Positions 1-5,448 of a DNA stretch of 8,191 nt are shown here, piece after piece. Made by a program: the position numbers and the translations under genes. The DNA comes from Paracoccaceae bacterium. GTDB lineage: Bacteria; Pseudomonadota; Alphaproteobacteria; Rhodobacterales; Rhodobacteraceae. The first letter of the stretch is position 1; each line of letters opens with the position of its first letter. The notes under the pieces were generated by a model. The model saw nothing but the letters and a program-made list of their open reading frames with translations. It was not told the origin of the DNA and searched no databases. Location: positions 8,576 through 16,766 of the forward strand of contig DOOI01000030.1 of the NCBI GenBank assembly GCA_003512825.1, in the 5' to 3' direction.

Positions 1-214
1 AGCCGTAGGCCGAGCCACAATAGACCCCCAACAAGAGTGTCATCCCTGTGAGAGGCTCCATACCAAAAGTCGTTGGCAAAAGGATGGATATGGTCACCGC
101 CGCCCCTGCACCCGGGATGGCCCCAACGATCACACCCAAGATGGCACCAAAAACCATAGCGGCAAAAACGGCAGGATCCGCAAGCTGCCAAAGACCAGCG
201 ATCAAGAAATCCAT
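1..214 (-). CDS. tctA: TTT transporter large permease subunit TctA, N-terminal part (cut by window edge)
   Basis: This is the beginning of the large membrane subunit of a tripartite tricarboxylate transporter, the cation-coupled permease that takes solute from the TctC-type binding protein. Only the first 71 codons are present; family members are about 500 residues. The visible part starts MDFLIAGLWQLADPAVF, then has a hydrophobic stretch (about residues 15-32) running into the conserved glycine-proline loop IPGAGAAV (33-40), then LLPTTFGMEPLTGM and YCGSAYG. This spacing is typical of the TctA N-terminus. The start at 214 is supported by a GAGGAG ribosome binding site on the minus strand about 6 bases upstream. 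The gene begins 11 bases after the tctB stop, so the two are surely co-transcribed. Family assignment is confident. The transported solute cannot be read from this piece; TTT systems carry tricarboxylates, dicarboxylates, aromatic acids and others. Confidence 0.9.
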   Translation of the reverse strand, partial: MDFLIAGLWQLADPAVFAAMVFGAILGVIVGAIPGAGAAVTISILLPTTFGMEPLTGMTLLLGVYCGSAYG

Positions 215-225
215 ATCCGCTCTCC

Positions 226-774
226 TCAAAACCAACGCATCAAGGCACTGCGAATAGCCTTGGGGAAGAGATCATAAATTTCAGGTGCGGGCATCCACAC
301 CCCAAGCCCGACGCGGAACACCAAAATCATGAAGACGACCAAACCTATGCCAGCAAGGATCCAACGCAGTTGGGTCAGACCAGATCGCCAGAGAAGCAAA
401 GCAACATAAAGCGCCGTACCCACAGCATATCCAGTGTGTTGGATGATCCAGACGTAGCCGCCGAAATAAATCAGAAACTCGAGGGGCTTTAACCAGCTCC
501 ATAGGGCTGCCAAACCCTCAGTGCGCTCTTCAAGGCTTAAAGGATTGGCGCGCAGATCCGCCAAGGTGCGCGCCAATGTCAGGACGTTGGAAAGCGCCAA
601 AACCCCGAGCGCCAAGGCGGGCATGAGCCATGGTTGCGTCCACCAGCCACCCCGCGCGTTTGAGCGGGTCACATCTGTGAGGATGGCAAAGAGGCAGGAC
701 GAAATCACCGTAAAGAGCAGGGTCAAAACAAGGCTTTCGAGGCGATTGGCCGCTTTTTCCGTCTCAGCAGACAT
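226..774 (-). CDS. tctB: TTT transporter small membrane subunit TctB
   Basis: This is a 182-residue integral membrane protein, the small, poorly conserved partner of TctA in TTT transporters. About four or five hydrophobic segments are visible: roughly 13-33, 48-68, 97-112, 114-129 and 137-157, the last two pairs separated by short charged loops. The protein has no enzymatic motif. Identification rests mostly on size, membrane topology and its place between tctC and tctA, which is the classic tctCBA order; primary sequence in this family diverges strongly. The start at 774 follows a GGGAG/AGG-rich stretch on the minus strand. The stop lies 11 bases before tctA, while the gap to tctC upstream is 75 bases and holds a strong stem-loop. 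Confidence 0.85.
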   Translation of the reverse strand: MSAETEKAANRLESLVLTLLFTVISSCLFAILTDVTRSNARGGWWTQPWLMPALALGVLALSNVLTLARTLADLRANPLSLEERTEGLAALWSWLKPLEFLIYFGGYVWIIQHTGYAVGTALYVALLLWRSGLTQLRWILAGIGLVVFMILVFRVGLGVWMPAPEIYDLFPKAIRSALMRWF

Positions 775-804
775 GCACCTACTCCCGGTCAGTCATCAAT
801 AGAA

Positions 805-836
805 TGGGCGTCCAGCGCAATCGCGCCGGACGCCCA
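805..836 (-). other. Stem-loop between tctC and tctB
   Basis: A 9-bp perfect stem (arms 805-813 and 828-836, core GGGCGTCC/GGACGCCC) encloses a further GCGC/GCGC pairing (815-818 with 823-826) around a 4-base loop, with one mismatch between the two stems. It lies just after the tctC stop in the direction of transcription. There is no U-run after it on the minus strand, so it is not a good intrinsic terminator. A hairpin in this place, between a binding-protein gene and its permease genes, commonly protects the upstream mRNA or causes partial termination so that the binding protein is made in excess. That role is an inference here. Confidence 0.6.
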
Positions 837-849
837 ACAAGCTTTTCGA

Positions 850-1794
850 TCAGTTCACGCCGAGCTTTTCACGCAAGGCGGCAAGGTCCTTCATATCCTT
901 CGCCACTTGCTCGACAGACGCGGCTTGATCTTGCCAATACACGAGCGCGCCCGTTGTCTTGGCGATCTCTTGCGCGGCATCCGACGCAATGACGGCCTGC
1001 GCGGCGGCTGCGATCTTGTCTTTGACCTCTTGTGGGGTGCCTTTCGGAACAAAGAGCCCGTTCCACAGCGACGCCCCCGCCAATGCAGGCACTTGCTCGC
1101 CAAGTGTCGCCACATCTGCGGTTACAGCTGTGCGCTCTCCCGTGATGGTGGCCAGAACCTTGATCTCGTTCAGGCAAGGCAGCACCAGCTGTGCGGTTGT
1201 GTTGATGACATCCGCATCGCCATTGGCCAATGTCGAGCAATCGACTGCGTCAAACGCTGCTTCGGCAGAGAATTTCCCCCCAAGTTCAGCCATGCCAAAA
1301 AAGGTCATCATCGTTGGTTCGATGCCGTAACCGAAGTGCCCGAGGCGAACACCGTTAGTTTTGGAATGTTCGGCCAACTCCGCCATATTGCCATAAGGCG
1401 CGTCGGCCTTTGCAGCGATCAAGAAGGGATAGGTGAGGAAAATCCCAACCGGTTCAAGTGCGTCTGGTGCGATTTGAGCATCAGCACCCATGGTTTTCAC
1501 CGTCGGAATGCCCACCGTAAACGATCCAATCGTGTAACCATCCGGTGCGGCATTGGCCACTTCAACGCCTCCGACGACGCCACCGCCCCCGGGCTTGTTC
1601 ACGACTGCGGCAGGCGCTCCGGTTTCTTTTTGTAATTCTTCCGCGATCATCCGTGTCAGCACATCTTCCAAATCGCCGGGAGGCCATGGAACGATGAAGG
1701 TTACAGGTTTTTCGGGGTAATCTGCCAATGCCGCGCCAGCTGTTGCGGCCATCGCGATGGCAACCGCGCCCCCAAGAATGGATTTAAATTTCAT
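850..1794 (-). CDS. tctC: TctC/Bug-family periplasmic solute-binding protein of a TTT transporter
   Basis: This is a 314-residue extracytoplasmic binding protein of the Bug/TctC family, which captures an organic acid in the periplasm and hands it to TctAB. A Sec signal peptide covers about residues 1-24 (positive MKFK, hydrophobic core, AALA before the mature DYPEKP). Family hallmarks follow in order: YPEKPVTFIVPW (26-37), the first ligand loop PPGDLEDVLTRM (38-49), NKPGGGGVVGG (66-76), APDGYTIG (83-90), and the C-terminal WNGLFVPKGTP (244-254) and KDKIAAA regions. The first loop reads PPGDLED where most Bug proteins have a PGG-x-x-D pattern, and two cysteines, C186 and C207, lie in the second ligand-proximal region; both features may mark a specificity subgroup. 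The start is backed by AGGGAGA about 7 bases upstream. It is the first gene of a tctCBA operon transcribed away from the IclR regulator. Family is near certain; the ligand is unknown. Confidence 0.94.
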   Translation of the reverse strand: MKFKSILGGAVAIAMAATAGAALADYPEKPVTFIVPWPPGDLEDVLTRMIAEELQKETGAPAAVVNKPGGGGVVGGVEVANAAPDGYTIGSFTVGIPTVKTMGADAQIAPDALEPVGIFLTYPFLIAAKADAPYGNMAELAEHSKTNGVRLGHFGYGIEPTMMTFFGMAELGGKFSAEAAFDAVDCSTLANGDADVINTTAQLVLPCLNEIKVLATITGERTAVTADVATLGEQVPALAGASLWNGLFVPKGTPQEVKDKIAAAAQAVIASDAAQEIAKTTGALVYWQDQAASVEQVAKDMKDLAALREKLGVN

Positions 1795-1830
1795 CTTATA
1801 TCTCCCTGACGTCCAGACGCTCTTGGCGTC

Positions 1831-1855
1831 GGTTCATTATTTGAACCATCGGTTC
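1831..1855. promoter_or_regulatory. Palindromic operator candidate in the tctC-iclR divergent region
   Basis: GGTTCA (1831-1836) and TGAACC (1842-1847) form a perfect 6-bp inverted repeat with a 5-base AT-rich spacer. A third half-site, GGTTC at 1851-1855, makes a second inverted repeat with GAACC (1843-1847) across ATC. On the minus strand the spacer contains AATAAT (1841-1836), a 5-of-6 match to a -10 box, which would start tctC mRNA near 1829, about 35 bases before its start codon. IclR-family regulators bind short palindromes of this size, and the neighbouring gene encodes one. Binding here would block the presumed tctC promoter. The repeats are seen directly; the regulator and the promoter are inferred, and no convincing -35 box accompanies the -10. 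Confidence 0.55.
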
Positions 1856-1864
1856 TAATTCAGA

Positions 1865-1891
1865 TTGACAGGCCCATAGCGAGTCTGTCAA
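1865..1891. promoter_or_regulatory. Second inverted repeat, TTGACAG/CTGTCAA
   Basis: TTGACAG (1865-1871) and CTGTCAA (1885-1891) are perfect 7-base arms around a 13-base centre. Each arm contains a consensus -35 hexamer TTGACA, one on each strand: 1865-1870 on plus, facing the iclR gene, and 1891-1886 on minus, facing tctC. No good -10 box is found 16-18 bases downstream of either. The repeat may be a second regulator site, a pair of activator-dependent promoters, or both. Confidence 0.4.
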
Positions 1892-1965
1892 CAGAATTGC
1901 ATGAGATCGAGTATGCCTGCCTGAAAATTCATCACCTTCGTGCAAAAGGAACCAAGGCCAAACAT

Positions 1966-2739
1966 ATGGGAACTGTGACGAAAGCCCTGACATTGCTGGA
2001 TCATTTCACGCTCGCCCGCCCAATGATTGGGCTAAGCGACATGGCGCGACTGGCAGGTGTGAATAAAGCGACGGCCTATCGGCTTTTGGCAGAACTGCAA
2101 GCGGCAGGCTTTGTTGAACAAGCAGGCAGCGCGCGAGAATATCGTCTAGGAGCTGCAATACTGCGTTTGGCAAGCTTGCGTGAGGCTGCGGTTCCGATGC
2201 GAGAAAGTGCGTATACCGTCTTACGCGGCTTGGCAGACAAGACGGGCGAAACTGCTCATATGTCGCTGATACAAGGTGGCCGTCTCATTACTATGGCGCA
2301 CGCCCTGTCTTCTCGGCATGGAACACGCGTTACCATGGACGATGCCGCCGTCTTGGCGCTACATGCAACAAGTTCGGGGCTGGCAACCCTTGCTTTCTTG
2401 CCCGAAGCCGACATCAACGCGGCCCTTTCGGCGCCTTTGCGCGCCTTTACCCCTGATACCATAACTGATCCCGAGCACATTCGCGCCCTCTTGGTTGACA
2501 TTCGCGCAAGCGGGATCGCGGAGAGCATCGGCGGTTTCGAAAAAGACGTCCACTCGCACGCAGCGCCAATCTTTGGATCAGAGTCACAGATCGTTGGAGC
2601 GATCGCGGTCGCTACTCCTGTGGCTCGAATGACACCGCAGTTGTCTTCAGCAGCTCGCGTCTCTTTGGTTGATGCAGCTCTCGACTTGACGACCCGCCTC
2701 GGCGGATTTCCTCCCGCGAACTGGCACCGCGCGGCCTGA
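1966..2739 (+). CDS. IclR-family transcriptional regulator
   Basis: This is a 257-residue regulator with the two IclR domains. The N-terminal winged helix-turn-helix spans about residues 5-60, starting VTKALTLLDHF, with the DNA-reading motif LSDMARLAGVNKATAYRLL (23-41) and a wing ending in EYRLG. The effector-binding domain runs from about 78 to 245, including HATSSGLATLAFLP (133-146) and GGFEKDVHSHAAPI (189-202), the usual effector-pocket segments. The start is taken at 1966 because MGTVTKALTLLD matches the normal family N-terminus and AAGG lies 8 bases upstream; an in-frame ATG at 1897 would add 23 non-family residues and sits too close to the only -35-like sequence. The gene diverges from tctC and is followed after 17 bases by the aminotransferase gene, so it probably controls both transport and catabolism. 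IclR proteins usually sense small organic acids; the effector here is unknown. Confidence 0.93.
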   Translation: MGTVTKALTLLDHFTLARPMIGLSDMARLAGVNKATAYRLLAELQAAGFVEQAGSAREYRLGAAILRLASLREAAVPMRESAYTVLRGLADKTGETAHMSLIQGGRLITMAHALSSRHGTRVTMDDAAVLALHATSSGLATLAFLPEADINAALSAPLRAFTPDTITDPEHIRALLVDIRASGIAESIGGFEKDVHSHAAPIFGSESQIVGAIAVATPVARMTPQLSSAARVSLVDAALDLTTRLGGFPPANWHRAA

Positions 2740-2756
2740 CACAATAGGAGACCACA

Positions 2757-4109
2757 ATGAAAGACCAAAACTGGCTGAAAGAACGCAACGCGCGGTCAAT
2801 GTGGCATCCCATGACGGCGCCTGCGGATAGTTTGATGAACCCGCCCACAATCATTACCGAAGCCGAAGGCGTGCGGATTAAGGATGTTGATGGGCATTCT
2901 GTGGTCGATGCCGTGGGTGGGCTATGGAACGTAAACCTCGGGTTTTCCTGTCAGCCGGTTAAGGATGCAATCACCACCCAGCTCAACCGCCTGCCCTATT
3001 ACTCCACGTTCCGTGGCACCACGAATGACGCCGTTATCGAGTTGTCGGAAATGCTGTCGGAGTTTTTTGCCCCAGATGGCGCGACGCGCGCATTCTATAC
3101 TTCCGGCGGTTCAGACTCGGTAGAAACAGCGCTGCGTCTCTCGAGACAATATCACAAAATCCGCGGCGAGGCGTCGCGCACCAAGTTTTTATCGCTGAAA
3201 AAGGGGTATCACGGCACACATTTTGGCGGCGCTTCTGTGAATGGAAACGCGAATTTCCGCACACAATATGAACCGCTTTTGCCCGGATGCCATCATATCC
3301 CCGCGCCCTACACGTATCGCAACCCCTTCAATGAGAGCGATCCAGCCAAGCTGGCGCAGCTTTGCTTGCAAGCTCTTGAGGATGAAATAGCCTTTCAAGG
3401 AGCAAATACGATCGCGGCCTTCATTATGGAGCCGATCTTGGGCGCTGGCGGTGTGATCCCGCCGCATGCGTCTTTCATGCCCGGCGTCGCGGCAATTTGC
3501 CGAAAGAATGGCATTCTTTTAATTGCTGACGAAGTGATCACTGCTTTTGGCCGGACTGGCTCTTGGTCGGGCTCGCGACATTGGGGTGTGCAGCCAGACT
3601 TCATGTGCACCGCAAAAGCAATCACCAACGGGTATTTCCCTTTTGGTGCTGTCATGATTGGCGCGCAGGTTGCGGAGACTTTTGAACAAGACACTTCAGG
3701 CGCAGCCGCAATTGGTCACGGGTACACCTATTCAGGCCATCCAGTCGGTGCCGCCGCCGCTATTGCCTGCATGAATGAAACACGGCGCCTTAAAGTGAAC
3801 GAGAATGCTGCAATACGGGGTGCGGAATTGCACACGGGCCTTCTCTCGCTGCAAGAAAAGCACGAGGTGATTGGAGATGTCAGAGGCGGGCACGGCCTCA
3901 TGTTGGCGCTTGAGCTGGTTGCGGACCGCGCCACCAAAAAGCCAATCGACAAGGGTATAATTGCCAAGATCCAAGAGGTTACTTATCAGTCCGGAGCAAT
4001 GGTGCGTGTTTCCGGCCCCAACATCATCTTCTCGCCGCCGCTGATCCTTGCTTCGGCGGACGTCACAACGATTCTATCGGCACTCGACGAGGGTCTTTCT
4101 TGTGTCTGA
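2757..4109 (+). CDS. Class III PLP-dependent aminotransferase (omega-amino acid/taurine:pyruvate type)
   Basis: This is a 450-residue fold-type I aminotransferase of class III. It would move an amino group, usually a non-alpha one, from an amine or omega/beta-amino acid to pyruvate or another keto acid in the cytoplasm. Visible landmarks are MWHPMT (15-20) and GGLWNVNLG (54-62) at the substrate pocket, the PLP-phosphate loop SGGSDSVETAL (116-126), YHG (151-153) stacking on PLP, EPILGAGG (225-232), ADEV with D258 contacting the pyridine nitrogen, AKAITNGYFPFGAV with the Schiff-base lysine K287, and HGYTYSGHP (321-329). Length is normal and all key residues are intact. The start at 2757 has GGAG 6 bases upstream. 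The family includes taurine-, beta-alanine- and other omega-amino acid:pyruvate aminotransferases; sequence alone does not fix the substrate. It lies between the regulator and a hydrolase/CoA-ligase pair, pointing to a degradative role. Confidence 0.93.
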   Translation: MKDQNWLKERNARSMWHPMTAPADSLMNPPTIITEAEGVRIKDVDGHSVVDAVGGLWNVNLGFSCQPVKDAITTQLNRLPYYSTFRGTTNDAVIELSEMLSEFFAPDGATRAFYTSGGSDSVETALRLSRQYHKIRGEASRTKFLSLKKGYHGTHFGGASVNGNANFRTQYEPLLPGCHHIPAPYTYRNPFNESDPAKLAQLCLQALEDEIAFQGANTIAAFIMEPILGAGGVIPPHASFMPGVAAICRKNGILLIADEVITAFGRTGSWSGSRHWGVQPDFMCTAKAITNGYFPFGAVMIGAQVAETFEQDTSGAAAIGHGYTYSGHPVGAAAAIACMNETRRLKVNENAAIRGAELHTGLLSLQEKHEVIGDVRGGHGLMLALELVADRATKKPIDKGIIAKIQEVTYQSGAMVRVSGPNIIFSPPLILASADVTTILSALDEGLSCV

Positions 4110-4195
4110 TCCTCGAAGCTAACCGCTTTGAGAGATGAGTGCTTCGCCTCTTGCCTTGTTCCGACATGCGGATAGTCTTTCCGCGAGGGAAAAGA

Positions 4196-4200
4196 GGGAG
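4196..4200 (+). promoter_or_regulatory. Ribosome binding site that sets the hydrolase start
   Basis: GGGAG, inside AGAGGGAG, lies 6 bases before the ATG at 4207. The in-frame ATG at 4135 has only GAGAG touching it with no spacing, and the 24 residues it would add do not resemble the family N-terminus. This favours 4207 as the true start. Confidence 0.75.
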
Positions 4201-4206
4201 ATTTTC

Positions 4207-5448
4207 ATGGACCGTGTCACGCCGGAGTTGGCGGGCTTTGACGCCACGCGCCTTAATCGTATCGATGATTGGATGCAGTCTTACGTTGACCGTGGCCGCT
4301 ATCCCGGCGGCTCCGTGCTCATTGCGCGGGGTGGCCGCGAAGTCTATTTTGGAGCGCGCGGCCAACGTGATGTCGAAGCCAATCATCCGATGACGCGCGA
4401 CACCATCGTCCGCATCTACTCGATGAGTAAACCGATCACCTCTGTGGCGATCATGATGTTGGTGGAAAAAGGGCTTTTTCATCTCGACGCGCCAGTTTCG
4501 GACTTTATCCCCGAATTCAGCGCGTGCAGGGCCTTGATCCCCGGAGCAACCCATATCGACCAGACGGAGCCATGCGCGACCCCAACGGTGCATCACCTGC
4601 TCACGCATACAGCAGGCCTCAGCTACCCTTTCAACCCCGGCATCCTGCCGCAGGAAATGGATCGCCAAGGCATCATTTTTCGGTCCGATTCCGGTGCATT
4701 AGCCGAACAAGTGCGCCAAGTCGCAATGCTACCTCTCGCCTTTGCTCCCGGAACGCGCTGGGAATATTCCGTTTCGATCGACATTTTGGGACGTATTGTT
4801 GAAGTTGTATCAGGCATGAGCCTTGGCGACTTCTTTCAACGCGAGATCTTTGCGCCGCTCGGCATGACACAAACCGGATTTTCGGTGCCCGAGGGTGGAA
4901 AAGACCGATTTGCTGCGCTTTATTCCTCTCTCGAAGGTAATGCGATGGCGCTGAATGCCAAACGCGCCGGTGGGCCGATCATGCGGCGTGTAGACGGTCA
5001 GGATGGCTCACCTTGGCTGAACGCCACGATGCATTCTGGCGGCGGCGGGCTTGTTGGCACGATCGATGACTACATGATGTTTTGCGAAATGCTCCGCTCT
5101 GGAGGCGCAGGGAAAGAGGGACGCCTTCTATCTCCCAAGACACTTAACTTCATGATGCGAAACCATTTGCCCGGTGACATTGCCTCCATGGGCCCGACAA
5201 GCTTTGCCGAACAACCGATGGAAGGAATGGGCTTTGGGCTTGGCGGGTCTGTTGTCCTCAATCCTGGCCGTGTGCGCGCCGCTGGGTCTGTCGGTGACTT
5301 TTCTTGGGGTGGCATGGCTTCGACATTCTTCTGGATCGATCCCGTGCACGATATGAGCGTCGTGTTCTTTACTCAGCTTACCCCATCTTCAAGCTACCCC
5401 GCGCGCGCACAGCTCAAGGCCCTCGTTCATGGAGCGCTAATCGCATGA
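4207..5448 (+). CDS. Serine hydrolase, beta-lactamase fold (family VIII esterase / class C type)
   Basis: This is a 413-residue serine hydrolase of the beta-lactamase/penicillin-binding-protein fold. The catalytic SxxK motif is SMSK (72-75, with S72 the nucleophile and K75 the base). The second motif is Y187-S-V, in place of the YxN of class C beta-lactamases. The third is W367-G-G in place of KTG. Y-S-x and WGG are typical of family VIII carboxylesterases such as EstB. HHLLTHTAGLSY (129-140) and SGGGGLVGTIDDYMMF (277-292) are further family segments. No signal peptide is visible, so it should act in the cytoplasm on an ester, lactone or amide that has been taken up, not as a secreted beta-lactamase. 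The gene follows the aminotransferase after 97 bases and its TGA overlaps the next ATG (ATGA), implying translational coupling to the CoA ligase. Family is confident; relatives also include 6-aminohexanoate-dimer hydrolase, so amidase activity remains possible. Confidence 0.9.
   Translation: MDRVTPELAGFDATRLNRIDDWMQSYVDRGRYPGGSVLIARGGREVYFGARGQRDVEANHPMTRDTIVRIYSMSKPITSVAIMMLVEKGLFHLDAPVSDFIPEFSACRALIPGATHIDQTEPCATPTVHHLLTHTAGLSYPFNPGILPQEMDRQGIIFRSDSGALAEQVRQVAMLPLAFAPGTRWEYSVSIDILGRIVEVVSGMSLGDFFQREIFAPLGMTQTGFSVPEGGKDRFAALYSSLEGNAMALNAKRAGGPIMRRVDGQDGSPWLNATMHSGGGGLVGTIDDYMMFCEMLRSGGAGKEGRLLSPKTLNFMMRNHLPGDIASMGPTSFAEQPMEGMGFGLGGSVVLNPGRVRAAGSVGDFSWGGMASTFFWIDPVHDMSVVFFTQLTPSSSYPARAQLKALVHGALIA

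Noticed and set aside
48..257. A 69-codon plus-strand open frame at the left edge
   Set aside because: It is antisense to the tctA start and the tctB-tctA junction, and the minus-strand reading has clear TctA motifs.
907..1635. A 242-codon plus-strand open frame opposite tctC
   Set aside because: It lies entirely inside a well-supported binding-protein gene, its translation is rich in Arg, Cys and His with no family motifs, and it has no ribosome binding site; it is a shadow of tctC.
1897..1965. Upstream in-frame start for the IclR gene
   Set aside because: The extra 23 residues do not resemble IclR N-termini, there is no good ribosome binding site, and the region overlaps the divergent regulatory repeats.
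2256..2768. A 170-codon minus-strand open frame opposite the IclR gene
   Set aside because: It mirrors a complete IclR effector domain and shows no family motif of its own.
4114..4146. CGAAGC/GCTTCG inverted repeat between the aminotransferase and hydrolase genes as a terminator
   Set aside because: Only 6 bp with a 21-base loop and no T-run follows; too weak to break the operon.
4063..4668. A 201-codon minus-strand open frame over the aminotransferase end and hydrolase start
   Set aside because: It overlaps two strong genes on the opposite strand, its composition is Arg/His rich, and no recognisable domain is present.
5304..5444. Longer N-terminus for the CoA ligase
   Set aside because: The extra 47 codons are read from hydrolase coding DNA in another frame; the family N-terminus begins at the ATGA overlap at 5445.
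4207..5448. Beta-lactamase antibiotic-resistance gene
   Set aside because: There is no signal peptide, the YxN and KTG motifs are replaced by YSV and WGG, and the neighbours are catabolic genes, all of which fit an esterase-type enzyme better.
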